Positions 49,101 through 58,374 of a stretch of DNA of 64,000 nt are shown here, piece by piece (position 1 is the stretch's first letter; every line of letters begins with the position of its first letter). Where the stretch lies: the NCBI GenBank assembly GCA_002811645.1, contig PDIP01000001.1, forward strand, positions 11,842-75,841, written 5' to 3'. Source of the DNA: Corallochytrium limacisporum. Lineage: Eukaryota > Opisthokonta. The notes beneath the pieces were generated by a model. The model was given only the letters and a program-made list of their open reading frames with translations, was not told where the DNA came from and did no database searches. The translations under genes and the position numbers were made by a program.

Positions 49101-49706
49101 CTTGTGGGACGATTGTTCTCTGTCGTATGCACTATAACACTACTATCGTACTACCATAAGTTTACACTGGCTTAGTACAAAAGGTTAAAGTCGCGCTGTA
49201 TACTCACTTGTGTACTACTGTGCAGCTTTGATACAAATAAGATCTGCGGACTCCTTTTTGGGCTTGTCTCAAATAGCAGCTTCTTGACCATTTCTCACAG
49301 ATGTAGCTCTTTCCTTTCCAGGCCGACTCCCGGCGGGGGAGGGAACCAAGGTAGTACCAAATTTTCTTCAGCTACTATCTGCAGCAATGGTTTCCGGTCG
49401 AGGCCCACTTGGCAGTTCTGAAAAGGGTAGGACATAGGGACACTTCGCTTATAGCCGAAGGGTGACGTGTTGCCGTGGTCATTGGCAGGCGCACATCAAC
49501 AATGAAAGAAATCATGAGAGTCCATGAAAGAAAGATGGTCATCAGCAGCAGCAGCAGCAGTATCCAGCGCATATGATGCAACTACGCGATGAAGCTCTAG
49601 CTCAATGCTAAGCACGATATATTTTCTTCTCCGATGAATCAGACGTATGTATGATTTAAACTAATATGCTACACTTTTTTAATACAATTTACCAGTGGTC
49701 TTACAA
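49101..49706. other. Intergenic upstream of CC2D1
   Basis: About 600 bases. A (CAG)6 microsatellite lies at 49543-49560. A 65-residue minus-strand frame across it (about 49572-49375) reads as a leucine-rich helix only because of that repeat; I do not call it a gene. Confidence 0.5.
49543..49560 (+). repeat. (CAG)6 microsatellite
   Basis: Six perfect CAG units in intergenic DNA. Confidence 0.9.
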
Positions 49707-49979
49707 TTATCGGAACCGCCCCGTCTGCACTACGTAAATGTAGTCATTGTCCACGGTAAGCAGATAATTGGTGTTTGCCTGTGTCAAAGTGATCCGCTTG
49801 AGAGGCTCGTCCTCGAGAACTCCGCGGACATCACAAACAATACTAAACAAGAGGCGCTTCAAAATTGGATCCCCTTCGTTGAAGGTTCCAGAAGTTTTTA
49901 CACTGTTTCCACCTATAGTCAGGACCAGGATGCCTTCCTGGCCTTCGATGTTCTGCAGTTCGTTGAATGTCTGTTCCAT
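49707..49979 (-). CDS. LAMTOR4: LAMTOR4-like roadblock-fold protein
   Basis: A 90-residue protein of the roadblock/LC7 fold. The frame begins at TTG, but the first ATG is 49979 and places 14 residues before GILVL, as in human LAMTOR4. The C-terminal half is most telling: PLKRITLTQANTNYLLTVDN followed by YIYVV, parallel to LAMTOR4 PFKRLSV..LLVTV..VFVV. LAMTOR4 is a Ragulator subunit anchoring Rag GTPases and mTORC1 at the lysosome. A dynein-type roadblock protein is less likely because it lacks the RIRSKK motif. Small size limits certainty. Confidence 0.7.
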   Translation of the reverse strand: MEQTFNELQNIEGQEGILVLTIGGNSVKTSGTFNEGDPILKRLLFSIVCDVRGVLEDEPLKRITLTQANTNYLLTVDNDYIYVVQTGRFR

Positions 49980-50365
49980 TCTTCGCAAAATAAGTTCACG
50001 CGGGGAGATTACCTAGCGGGCACTGGTTAGTTTGCTTTCCATCTGTTCTATACTAACTTTCTATGTACCCAATCGGTACACATGGTGAAATTCTCTCAGG
50101 CTTGTTTTTTACAATGTGAATAGTGTCGATGTTGCATGGGGCTAAACCTGGTGGCGACTTAAGCCCCAGTTTTGCGACAACAGCAAGGGGGGAGGGGGGA
50201 GGGGGCCTCCCAGGTGTGTGCGTTCCGGCAAGGAGCGATGGGTACGGACGGCTCGCAAGGGGCACGAAACTGGCTTTTTTTAGTGGTGTATGGGGCTCCC
50301 GTGGAGTAGGGAGTGGGAATTGAGGATGAGGTACTTCAAGATGTTAAAAATGTTTGTACCCAACT
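49980..50365. other. Divergent intergenic region, LAMTOR4/RCE1
   Basis: About 390 bases shared by two divergent genes, with a G-rich block (50188-50206). Minus-strand CTAAC followed by CTAG near 50020-50035 could be a branch and acceptor of a 5' UTR intron of LAMTOR4. Confidence 0.4.
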
Positions 50366-51223
50366 ATGGTCCCGAATCCGAAGACCTATGGTTGGGTGAT
50401 GTGGACTATGGATGTATCGTTCGATAGCACGACATGGTGTTTCGTCCATGCCAGCATATTTGTAGGCAGTCTGTACGTGACTGCTAGGGGTCAAGGAGAG
50501 TCGCGGAATAGCATCAATGTGATCCGACGGCGATCTGTTGCCGTGCTCGTGTCATGCGGAATATCATTTGCCATTATGGCCTACACAATTGACCAAGGTA
50601 GCATGAGACAGACGGCCAAGGACGCCGGTTTTCTCACCGCAGATCCTTGGAGGCTTGCTCTCCCTCTGCTATGGTTCACGGCCTTGTTCCTGGGGCCCCT
50701 TGTCCAATTGATTCTGGACGAGGGCTCTCTCTGGGACAATGCAGACCTACCCAACAATGAGCAGGAACTATATATCTGCATTCGCAATGTAATCACTGCA
50801 CCTTTTGCCGAGGAATGGGTGTTTCGGGGGATTATGCTGCACACATTGGTACACGACGGATTTGATCTATCTCAAGCATGCTACATTGCGCCATTGTTTT
50901 TCGGGTTTGCGCACGTTCATCATGTGTATGAGAAAGTATATGTGGACAAGACAACTTGGCATCAGGCTCTGGCTGGTGCATTTGTGCAGTTTGCGTACAC
51001 GTTCCTGTTCGGTTGGATCTGCAGCCATGTCTATATTGCCACCCATTCTTTCTGGGCCTGCTTCTTGGCCCATGCGTTCTGTAATTTTATGGGGCTTCCG
51101 GACTTTGGTTCCGTCCCACAGCATAAACATCGCCTTTTGGTTATTCCTGCGTACGTTACTGGGCTCGCGGTGGCAGTCGGGACATGGAATGATGTCATGA
51201 ACCCGGGCACGTACACCAGTTGA
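50366..51223 (+). CDS. RCE1: CAAX prenyl protease 2 (Rce1)
   Basis: A 285-residue polytopic ER membrane protease that removes the AAX tripeptide from prenylated CAAX proteins such as Ras. The open frame begins at TTG; the first ATG is 50366. The CPBP/ABI motifs are complete: Glu 149 and Glu 150 in APFAEEWVFRG, His 183 in FFGFAHVHHVYE, and His 236 with Asn 240 in AHAFCNFMGLP. These correspond to the catalytic Glu-Glu/His/His/Asn set of yeast Rce1. Hydrophobic helices occur at about 24-40, 56-73, 98-118, 170-182, 200-235 and 255-275. The presence of a Ras-processing enzyme fits the RasGEF in the same window. Confidence 0.93.
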   Translation: MVPNPKTYGWVMWTMDVSFDSTTWCFVHASIFVGSLYVTARGQGESRNSINVIRRRSVAVLVSCGISFAIMAYTIDQGSMRQTAKDAGFLTADPWRLALPLLWFTALFLGPLVQLILDEGSLWDNADLPNNEQELYICIRNVITAPFAEEWVFRGIMLHTLVHDGFDLSQACYIAPLFFGFAHVHHVYEKVYVDKTTWHQALAGAFVQFAYTFLFGWICSHVYIATHSFWACFLAHAFCNFMGLPDFGSVPQHKHRLLVIPAYVTGLAVAVGTWNDVMNPGTYTS

Positions 51224-51446
51224 TAGGGCAGATTGCATTGCGGTCATTAGGGATTCATTTAGCACAGCCAATATGTAAAGAAACTTCAATTCAAAACTGT
51301 GACCTCCACGCCTCGGCAACGTTTTCCTCTATGCCTGCGCGTGCAGTCTGATGGATATCATGACATCCATAAGTTGCCACACTGGCTGGATGTCCGGCAC
51401 TACTGCACCACTCAACAGCACCCTCCATTGCTGCGGTAGTTGCTAA

Positions 51447-51731
51447 TGTACGGATCGGACTGTGCAGACAGTTCTCGGACAGCACACTTTGTTCTTCGAC
51501 TTGGAAGTAAACAAGACTGAGCCGATTTGCGTACAGCCCGTTGTCAAGCGAGCAAAGCCTAACCATGTTTCGTTCAACGTTGCAGATCCCATTATTCTGG
51601 TCGGAGATGATCACGGAGCTGTCAGCTCACTGAAGTTGAGCCCGAATCTTCGCAGAGATTGGACGAAGGCTGGGGACAAGGAAGCAAACATTGAGCGGTT
51701 CCAGCCTTTCCTGGATGCTCTGAATCTCTAA
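51447..51731 (+). pseudogene. 3' fragment of axonemal dynein intermediate chain (DNAI1/IC78 type)
   Basis: The frame from 51462 to the TAA at 51729-51731 encodes [20 protein letters not shown], then [20 protein letters not shown] and LKLSPNLRR, which match the last WD blade and the C terminus of axonemal dynein intermediate chain DNAI1. These proteins are about 600-700 residues, yet only some 85 codons exist here: in-frame TAA stands at 51444-51446 and RCE1 ends 220 bases upstream. A further remnant, [10 protein letters not shown] at 51418-51447, is in another frame and fits the preceding blade; it would be joined in frame only by an improbable 35-base intron (51448-51482). I read this as a truncated, frameshifted relic or the tail of a misassembled gene. 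A polyadenylation-like AATAAA follows. Confidence 0.7.
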
Positions 51732-51862
51732 AGAAGACTCTTGACTAATGGCTTCTTGAAATAAATGATGAGACTATACAAATCAAGTGCAAAAGCTGGA
51801 AGTTCCTTCCTACAGAAATATCTAGCTAATGTGTAACCGGTAACATTCTAATTCAAACTTGG

Positions 51863-52168
51863 TCAACCTTTCTGGTTCAGGGGTGGCATTCGTGCACCGT
51901 GATATGTTACAAACCGCTTTGTCTTCCTCTGTAACATATAGAATTGGTACAAATTTTCGTTGGCTCTGTTGTAAATCCGCTTGCTGTTTTCGTGATCCTG
52001 GTTGATACGAGCCCGTCGAGGCGTCACATAGAATTTCTTGAAACGAAGTCGCTCCAAGACTTTCTCTTCTCCCAGTTTCTGCATAGACTGACGAATAGTT
52101 CCTGTAACTCGAGAGCCCATTGCCCCTGGAACAATGAATGTCCTGCTCATCCACTGGGGCAGCGACAT
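51863..52168 (-). CDS. MRPS21: Mitochondrial ribosomal protein bS21m (MRPS21-like)
   Basis: A 101-residue basic protein. The core VLERLRFKKFYVTPRRARIN with the following Arg/Asn/Lys-rich helix resembles the bS21 signature (R-x-R-x-Y-x-x-P-x-x-R-R), and the preceding IRQSMQKLGEEKVLERL helix fits its N-terminal part. The N terminus (MSLPQWMSRTFIVPGAMGSR) is acid-free, compatible with mitochondrial import. bS21 sits on the small-subunit platform near the mRNA exit. It converges with the dynein fragment. Small size leaves some doubt. Confidence 0.6.
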   Translation of the reverse strand: MSLPQWMSRTFIVPGAMGSRVTGTIRQSMQKLGEEKVLERLRFKKFYVTPRRARINQDHENSKRIYNRANENLYQFYMLQRKTKRFVTYHGARMPPLNQKG

Positions 52169-52922
52169 CGTCCGTGACTACTAAGTATCCTAGAGCCCGT
52201 TAGATCGATTCAGCGAATCCCAAACCAAATTCACACTACGGTACAGGCTCTCATCTGACCACCGTACTAAAGTAATATAGTAACCTGGGGAATGTGTCAG
52301 TGGTCTAGAACACGCTGCGTGACGTCCATACTGATGTACCTCGACAGTGTGTCCGTCGAGAGAGCGACCCAACCCGGTGCTGCAGCTCTCCAAAACACCA
52401 ATGCGAAAGTCAGTAATACGCATGACTCTGGCCAGGAATTATTGATCAGAAAATTACTCGTGGTGTTTATTTGCACTGAAAGTACGGAGACCATAATGAA
52501 GTACTATGCTAACTAACTACAACAGAGCCTGTCGGTACCGTGTAGGATTCCATCCCCCCTCCCTTGTGGCCTATTGTCAGTATACCACAGTACAGCGGTG
52601 CGTGCGTGTCTGGTCCACATGGGTGCTCTCCAGTGCGGGGGACCGCCCCACCCTTCACTGCCGTAGATCCCGGGCCCAAGCAGCCACACAGACCCAGGTA
52701 CTGTCTGGCTGAGGCAAAAGGGATCGTTGACGACTTGCAAGTTGAATCGATTATATGAATTGTATTGGTGAGCCGGTTTCTGACAACAGACTAACCTCTC
52801 CACTTTGATACTCTAAGAGATAGAAAGTTGGATATTTAAGGGGAGTAGAGCATTATCTCCAGAAGGAAACAGAGTCTTATTGGACAGCAGCATTCGCGTT
52901 GTTAACAACAGATCGTTCAGTT
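52169..52922. other. Divergent intergenic region between MRPS21 and GAR1
   Basis: About 750 bases with a TATA-like TATTTAAG at 52833-52840, about 85 bases before the GAR1 ATG. Frames here overlap one another and are not convincing. Confidence 0.5.
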
Positions 52923-53564
52923 ATGTCTTTCCGTGGTAGAGGTGGCCGCGGAGGCGGCGGTCGTGGAGGCCGTGGTGGTGGCCGCGGAGGCGGCTTCGGT
53001 GGCCGTGGTGGCTATGATCAAGGACCTCCTGCCACTGTTGTGGCCATGGGTGAAATGATGCACGCCGTCGAGGGTGAGATCCTGTGCAAGTCTGTACACG
53101 AAAAAATCCCTTACTTCAATGCTCCAATCTATCTCGAGAATAAGAGCCAGGTTGGCAAGATTGAAGAAGTTCTGGGTGGAGTGAACGATGTCCACTTCAC
53201 CATCAAAATGAGTGACGGTATGCAGGCCACTAGCTTCAAGGCCGGTGATAAGTTTTTCATTGGCGATGACAAGTTACTCCCATTGGATCGTTTCCTGCCC
53301 AAACCTGCTGTTAAGGGACCCAAGAAGAAAGGTGGCGCTGGCGGTGGCCGTGGTGGTGGTCGAGGTGGGGGTCGAGGTGGTCGTGGAGGCCGTGGTGGCT
53401 TCGGAGGTGGCTTCGGAGGCGGCCGAGGTGGAGGCCGCGGTGGAGGCCGTGGCGGAGGCTTCGGTGGCGGTCGTGGCGGAAGCCGTGGCGGCGGCTTTGG
53501 TGGCCGTGGTGGAGGTCGTGGTGGCGGCTTTGGTGGCCGTGGTGGAGGTCGCGGACGGTACTAA
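52923..53564 (+). CDS. GAR1: H/ACA ribonucleoprotein subunit Gar1
   Basis: A 213-residue nucleolar protein of H/ACA snoRNPs, which pseudouridylate rRNA and snRNA; Gar1 binds dyskerin and helps product release. The frame starts at TTG, but the first ATG is 52923. The conserved beta-barrel core is at about 37-118 ([40 protein letters not shown]), flanked by two Gly/Arg-rich GAR domains (residues 4-28 and about 135-213). The C-terminal GAR is built from near-perfect DNA repeats (a 30-base unit encoding [10 protein letters not shown] twice near 53490-53552). Such RGG tracts are normally arginine-methylated. Confidence 0.95.
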   Translation: MSFRGRGGRGGGGRGGRGGGRGGGFGGRGGYDQGPPATVVAMGEMMHAVEGEILCKSVHEKIPYFNAPIYLENKSQVGKIEEVLGGVNDVHFTIKMSDGMQATSFKAGDKFFIGDDKLLPLDRFLPKPAVKGPKKKGGAGGGRGGGRGGGRGGRGGRGGFGGGFGGGRGGGRGGGRGGGFGGGRGGSRGGGFGGRGGGRGGGFGGRGGGRGRY

Positions 53565-53848
53565 AATCGGTGGAAAATCAAACATTCTCTGATTCTTAAA
53601 AACATTCACAACACAATTTCACCCGGCGTATCGCTGCCTGCCTACACATTCCTTTTCATCATGTCCAACCCTCATATTGATATAGAATATATACTTCAAA
53701 AAAAGTTTAGACTCGTCTCTCAGATTGTGGATGACAAAGCATGTCCGTGACTTTGGATGACTGATGTATTGACATTTCAACTATGTGGATGGATGGACTA
53801 CACGGTGACGTCTAGGCCTAAAATATTTTGATATTGAGGACAGTTGCA

Positions 53849-54970
53849 CTAGAATCCTCCAACGTTCTGCATGCGAGGGCGTTCCATGGCAATTTCATCT
53901 CCATGCTTCATCTCGGGTTCATCCAAAAGTTGCTCGATTAGAAAGCGCTTGCCAAAATGACCACCAGAGAAGTATGTTATAGTGTCTTCTCGACCCAGCA
54001 GTCGTCGGGCAATTTGGGATGGGGTAAGTCCTTCATCTGCCAGGGCCGCAGACTGACGCTTCAGAGTTTCAAGATGAGTAATTTTGGTACGAAGAGCAGA
54101 TATACCCTCATCGATGCGGCCTCGGTGGGCACAGAATAGTACAGCAGGGTATACATCGATGCTGAAGGCGGAAGGTCCAGCGACGTGGTCGAGGAGGTTG
54201 CGCAGGCTATGCAAAAACTCCAAGTAGTTCTCGTCGCACCTGGCAGTTTTCACATTCGCACCAACATAGAGATCACCGGTGAAAATGATGGACGGCCCAG
54301 CACCCACGCCCCCCCGAGTGAGAACCATACAGTGGTGGTCATCGCAGTGTCCGGGCGTGCGATGAAGCTGAAGATGTAGTCCACGATCTCCACGGGGGTC
54401 GCTTAGCAGGTGGACGTCACCATGTTCCCATACTGCGTCAGGTGCAAACGGTTCGGGTCGCCCAAAGAGGAACTTTCTATAGGGATGGATGTTCAATCCA
54501 TGATAACCTAGAGTGGAGGTGCTCTTGGCACTATCCGCAACAATTTCTGCGGTATGCTCAGGAGTGATGATCTGTATGTGCGGAAACTCTCGCTTGATGT
54601 TTGCTGCATTCCCACAATGATCTTCGTGGTGATGTGTGATCATGATCCGCTCAATCTGGGGCCTTGACTTGATATAGTTTCGTACTGCCGACCATGCCAC
54701 TACAGGTCCTGTGTCAATCATGGTCGTTCCATTTACAAGGAAGGTGTTCACTGTCGGCTGAACACTGATATTGAGCCACCCAAACTGTGCGATTTCAACA
54801 CGGACTCTATCTTCCTTATCATAATCATGCTGGTCGACAACCGGTCTACTACCCAGAGAGGGTAGGACCACTTCGACAAATTCTAAGCTCACCGTTCTCC
54901 ATGGCGGGTTGAATGGACTCCTTGATCTCCGGATCGCCTGGCGCACTCCGCTCACAAATGGAGTTGCCAT
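53849..54970 (-). CDS. LACTB2: LACTB2-like metallo-beta-lactamase fold nuclease
   Basis: A 373-residue protein of the metallo-beta-lactamase superfamily, closest in layout to LACTB2, a mitochondrial endoribonuclease. The N terminus (VSGVRQAIRRSRSPFNPPWR) is basic and may be a presequence. The zinc motif HHHEDH is at 113-118 (HxHxDH form), a second His lies in LHRTPGHCDDHHCMVL, and an Asp in IIFTGDLYVG. A LACTB2-type C-terminal helical region (LKRQSAALADEGLTPSQIAR, a winged-helix-like segment) follows. Length exceeds human LACTB2 (288) by an N-terminal extension. It could also act as a generic hydrolase of the glyoxalase II type. Confidence 0.82.
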   Translation of the reverse strand: MATPFVSGVRQAIRRSRSPFNPPWRTVSLEFVEVVLPSLGSRPVVDQHDYDKEDRVRVEIAQFGWLNISVQPTVNTFLVNGTTMIDTGPVVAWSAVRNYIKSRPQIERIMITHHHEDHCGNAANIKREFPHIQIITPEHTAEIVADSAKSTSTLGYHGLNIHPYRKFLFGRPEPFAPDAVWEHGDVHLLSDPRGDRGLHLQLHRTPGHCDDHHCMVLTRGGVGAGPSIIFTGDLYVGANVKTARCDENYLEFLHSLRNLLDHVAGPSAFSIDVYPAVLFCAHRGRIDEGISALRTKITHLETLKRQSAALADEGLTPSQIARRLLGREDTITYFSGGHFGKRFLIEQLLDEPEMKHGDEIAMERPRMQNVGGF

Positions 54971-55030
54971 TGTGAGCCATTCCTCTCTCTACTCACAGAA
55001 CCGAATTTACTGCGAGTGGAAAGGTTTTGC

Positions 55031-55864
55031 TTAGACTAGTTGTTGCATGTTGGTTAGAATAAGTACCCGCCACAGATGGTATTGCCTGGGTTCCTTTCGT
55101 TGTCTCATCTTCGTCATCTTCCGTAGAAGGGTTGCGGGTCCCGGCTCTACCGGTACCCGGGGGAGCGCGTTGAAATCTCCGACAGAAGAACTCAAAACAT
55201 TTTCTATACTGAATGAACCGTCCTTCCTCCCCATTAACGCTGACCTCCGTGCGGAAGCAATTTTACATGGTAGTGTCCGCCCAATCGGCAGAGTTGCGGG
55301 TCTCTGACAAAGGCTTGTGACCAGCACGTCAAGGATTGTCCCTGTGTGTACGGCTACACAATCGACATCGGCCGACGAAAAGGTCCCAGCCCTTTCCTGA
55401 GCCTTATAGAATATCGGAATAGTTGGTAACGAATCATTGGCGAATGAATTAATGGAGAGAACATGAGTTCCACTTGGCAGCTCATCCACTGCAGGTATAC
55501 ATACTACAAGGCGTCCATTTGCAGCCAATAAATGTATTTTCTCACCAATGCACCTGGCTGCGCACGCGGTGTCGCTTTTACAACGCAGCGGGCGTCGCCT
55601 GACAGAAAAATTGTCCACACTTTTCGGCCTCCAAACTCTTGTGTTAAAGTACGACCGTTGGAATAAATCCTGCTGGCGCCCCCCTCCCAATTGCTATATT
55701 GAACGCCCTGGAGCAGCTCTTCTCATCCAACACTGCTGCTTGGCCCGAGGCGCTGGTGCATACTTTTTGGGTTGTGACACTGGGCTGCACTCTCTCGCTG
55801 ATGAGAACTCAAGAATTCCCCGCTGAGCTCGAGAAAAAACTACAAGGCGAAATTTGCAGTGCAT
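55031..55864 (-). CDS. Hypothetical frame interrupted by one in-frame TAG
   Basis: From ATG 55864 the frame runs to 55031 with a single TAG at 55696-55694, 56 codons in. The part after the TAG is 220 codons open; no ATG precedes it for long, so it cannot start alone. The first part (HCKFRLVVFSRAQRG) is presequence-like. The TAG is followed by CAATTG, close to the readthrough context TAG-CAR-YYA. I recognise no domain; the product is Cys/Arg/Pro-rich. It ends 60 bases before the LACTB2 ATG, leaving little room for a promoter, so a pseudogene or chance frame is quite possible. Confidence 0.25.
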
Positions 55865-56065
55865 TGCTTTAGCCCCTTCCGTAGGCGCAGAGAAGAGATC
55901 CAAATTATCGGATGGCTGAGCGCGAAAAACTTAAACCCCGGCCGCCAGTACCGCGCTCTGTGCACCTCAAAAGCTGGTGAGTCTTCGGGACTCTATATAT
56001 AGGGGAACACGAGGTTAACGACGCTGCCGAGGGGTTCAGAGAGTCGTTTGGATGCTCCATAGTCT

Positions 56066-56730
56066 TCATTCGTCGCCAAGGCCGCGTTCGAGACGTTGCT
56101 CCTGGGATTCCTGTCTGGTGGGAAGGATACACTTCCAGTCAGAGATACATTGGAGTAATTCCTGCTGACCTTTGGTGAAATCCTTCAGTGCCTTGCCCCA
56201 GGAAACTGGCCCATTGCCCTTAAGGCCTCGGCACACTTCCCAATTGAAGCCCCTGATCATGCCCTGCACCCATTTATCAACACTGTGAAACTTAAGACAG
56301 GCAGTGCGCAGAGTTTCCACCTCTCGCAGGCCATCCTTCTGGTACTGTTCAACGGTCTCCAGAAACAGAACCAGCTCTTGTTTCTCCGCGAGGTCGTGGC
56401 GCTTGGCATCCAGAATTGTCAGGAGTCTATTATTTTCGGCTGGTACAAACTCTGTTAATTCAACTGCCTTGATTGCCTTGGCATGCGGGTTCACACCTCT
56501 CTATACTTACTCTCTTCGTCCAAGATGTCACTGTCCAAGTCACGAATCTGAAGTCTCAAGTCACTGATTCGGTGATCTAATTCTTCTGACTCTGCCTCTG
56601 CCTTCCTCAGTCTGTCCATTAGTTGAGATGCCTCAGACCGGAGAGTTCCTTGGACATGCGTTCTCTCTGTGGAAGCCGACATACTGCCGAAGGATGCCCT
56701 TCCGTTACCGATTATTGGAAATCTGTACAT
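56066..56730 (-). CDS. Hypothetical coiled-coil protein, two exons
   Basis: Exon 1 (56730-56511) encodes 73 residues, of which 30-73 are a heptad coiled coil (RSEASQLMDRLRKAEAESEE, DLRLQIRDLDSDI). It ends in phase 1 at GTAAGT. Exon 2 (56451-56066) joins through an AAG codon to FVPAENNRLLTILDAKRHDL, giving 201 residues in total. The second half is helical with conserved-looking aromatic residues (VDKWVQGMIRGFNWEVCRGL). The protein is acidic and soluble and I know no family for it; size and layout would suit a small complex subunit. In-frame splicing across a canonical donor and acceptor is strong evidence for a true gene. Confidence 0.65.
56452..56510 (-). other. 59-base spliceosomal intron with branch site abutting the acceptor
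   Basis: Donor GTAAGT; 3' end TTAACAG, where the branch-like TTAAC directly precedes AG. It is phase 1, and joining restores an open frame that otherwise ends 5 codons after the donor. Confidence 0.65.
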
Positions 56731-57003
56731 ATTGATCAGTCGCTATGTTTTACGATAATGTACTGCAGTAGCTTCAGAAGAATTTGTCACGAAGGTGGTT
56801 TCTGTGTGTCATCAAGCAGCTGAACACAAACATGTCCTCGCATGTATCAAAGAGATCCCAGTGCACTTCAGAATTGTTTGAGACCCACCCCTGTCCTGAG
56901 TCCTAAGACCCTCCGTGGTACGGGCAAGGAGAGGGAGACTAGGCAAAACGGCTTTCCATAATGCGGTTTGAGTAGCGGTTTATTGCCATGGGGCTTTGAG
57001 TTA

Positions 57004-58374
57004 TCATTCGGTCTCGGGCCTTAATCGCTTTACTGCAGCACCTTCACCATTCTCCGTGGCCTCACGTTTGCGAGGATCTTTTCCGGACGAATCTAACGCA
57101 TACGACATTGGGAGGCGGAATGACACACAGGTCATGTTTTTGCTTGGAGAAACATCTCTCACGTCATGAACATTCTCAATGTAGCCATCCAAACTAATGC
57201 CCATGTGTTCTTCACATTTCTTGATGGACCGCTGCTTCAATACCTCGTCTGTTTGACCTGGTTCGATAAACATGTAGCAATGAATCATCGGTCCCTGCTC
57301 TCTCTTTTGATTGCCAGTACCCACAAATAATCCCTTAAAAGCTGACAGGAAAGTCACTGCACTCGCCGGAAGATTCATTGTGACGTGTGTCATTGGCACA
57401 TCCCTCACTTGCCATAAGAATTCAGCTGCATCCAGGTTATATGCATGAACTTTCTCCTGCGCTCCTCCTTTCAAGTTGCGCACAACATTCTGTAGCATAG
57501 CTTTGTAAGATTCCTCATTCAGATCGTTGGCGTACACTGTACAGTGTCTGAATTTCACAGCTGGCACAATGAAAGGCCCGACACCTGCCATCATGTCCAC
57601 AAGTACATCATTTTTCCCAACTTGCCTCCAGAGGCGAGCATGCTCAGTGTGCAATCGGGAATTCCAGTATGCTCGATTGAACGGTACTGTAAAAATGCAC
57701 CCACTCTCTTTGACCTCGGCATCATAATCAGGTTCACCAGCCAGTAACTCCATCTCAAAGAATCGAAATTTAGTGTTGATGTTGGAGGTCTTGTTCACAA
57801 TCGTCCGCACTCCTGGCGCAAATTTTTTCAGGAGTACTTCCCCTATCATACTCTTGTATGGTAATAGCTCCGTTCGCAAGTTCAAGTGAATTATGTGACC
57901 CACTTGTTCATAGCCTTTGGGAATTTCTATGTCCTGCGGAAGAAATGCCCGGAAAATTTGATGCGCTGAGTAGTGCTCGATATCGAGGTCGACTGTGGTA
58001 GAATTTCTCCGGATCTTGTCGTCTGGTATCGTCAGCGTTGTGACTTTTTCGGAACTCAATATCTTTGCGATATCTGCGCCCGGGACAAGCTTGATGCTCC
58101 TAAGATCGGGAAGACTTCCACCGGCAACAGGAACGATCTTCGGCACCTTCAAAACATGTCCCGAAAGCGCCTTAACTAAATCATTTGCATGCTTTTTCTC
58201 GACTTCAAGTACTGGGATCTCTACCTTCTGCTTCAACAGGCTCGGTTCGTATTTGCCAGTGCCAATAAATGGTGGGTCAATAGCACATGCCTTGTCACGT
58301 AGGTTCGCCATATCGGTAGCTCTTCGAAATCCTAGTAGTATTTCTTCGATCTGACGCCTCAGAGCCCTTATCAT
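57004..58374 (-). CDS. TRM5: tRNA (guanine37-N1)-methyltransferase Trm5
   Basis: A 456-residue SAM-dependent enzyme forming m1G37 next to the anticodon, which prevents +1 frameshifting; it works in nucleus/cytosol and mitochondria. The D1/D2 region covers about 55-185. The Rossmann methyltransferase domain (about 190-430) has GHIIHLNLR, the SAM motif VDMMAGVGPFIVPA (about 258-271), ANDLNEES binding the ribose, and the catalytic MNLPASAVTFL segment (near 330). The C terminus is basic and disordered. Length is typical (human 509, yeast 499). A GGCGGGTCTC motif lies 253 bases upstream in the same orientation. ATG 58374 is the first in frame. Confidence 0.95.
   Translation of the reverse strand: MIRALRRQIEEILLGFRRATDMANLRDKACAIDPPFIGTGKYEPSLLKQKVEIPVLEVEKKHANDLVKALSGHVLKVPKIVPVAGGSLPDLRSIKLVPGADIAKILSSEKVTTLTIPDDKIRRNSTTVDLDIEHYSAHQIFRAFLPQDIEIPKGYEQVGHIIHLNLRTELLPYKSMIGEVLLKKFAPGVRTIVNKTSNINTKFRFFEMELLAGEPDYDAEVKESGCIFTVPFNRAYWNSRLHTEHARLWRQVGKNDVLVDMMAGVGPFIVPAVKFRHCTVYANDLNEESYKAMLQNVVRNLKGGAQEKVHAYNLDAAEFLWQVRDVPMTHVTMNLPASAVTFLSAFKGLFVGTGNQKREQGPMIHCYMFIEPGQTDEVLKQRSIKKCEEHMGISLDGYIENVHDVRDVSPSKNMTCVSFRLPMSYALDSSGKDPRKREATENGEGAAVKRLRPETE

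Noticed and set aside
49375-49581. Short minus-strand frame with a leucine-rich membrane helix
   Set aside because: The leucine run is produced by the (CAG)6 microsatellite; the frame starts at TTG and has no family resemblance.
51291-51614. 107-codon minus-strand frame overlapping the dynein fragment
   Set aside because: The plus strand has a clear dynein match; the antisense product has no recognisable feature.
53274-53609. Thr/Ala/Ser-rich minus-strand frame
   Set aside because: Antisense shadow of the Gly/Arg-rich repeats of GAR1.
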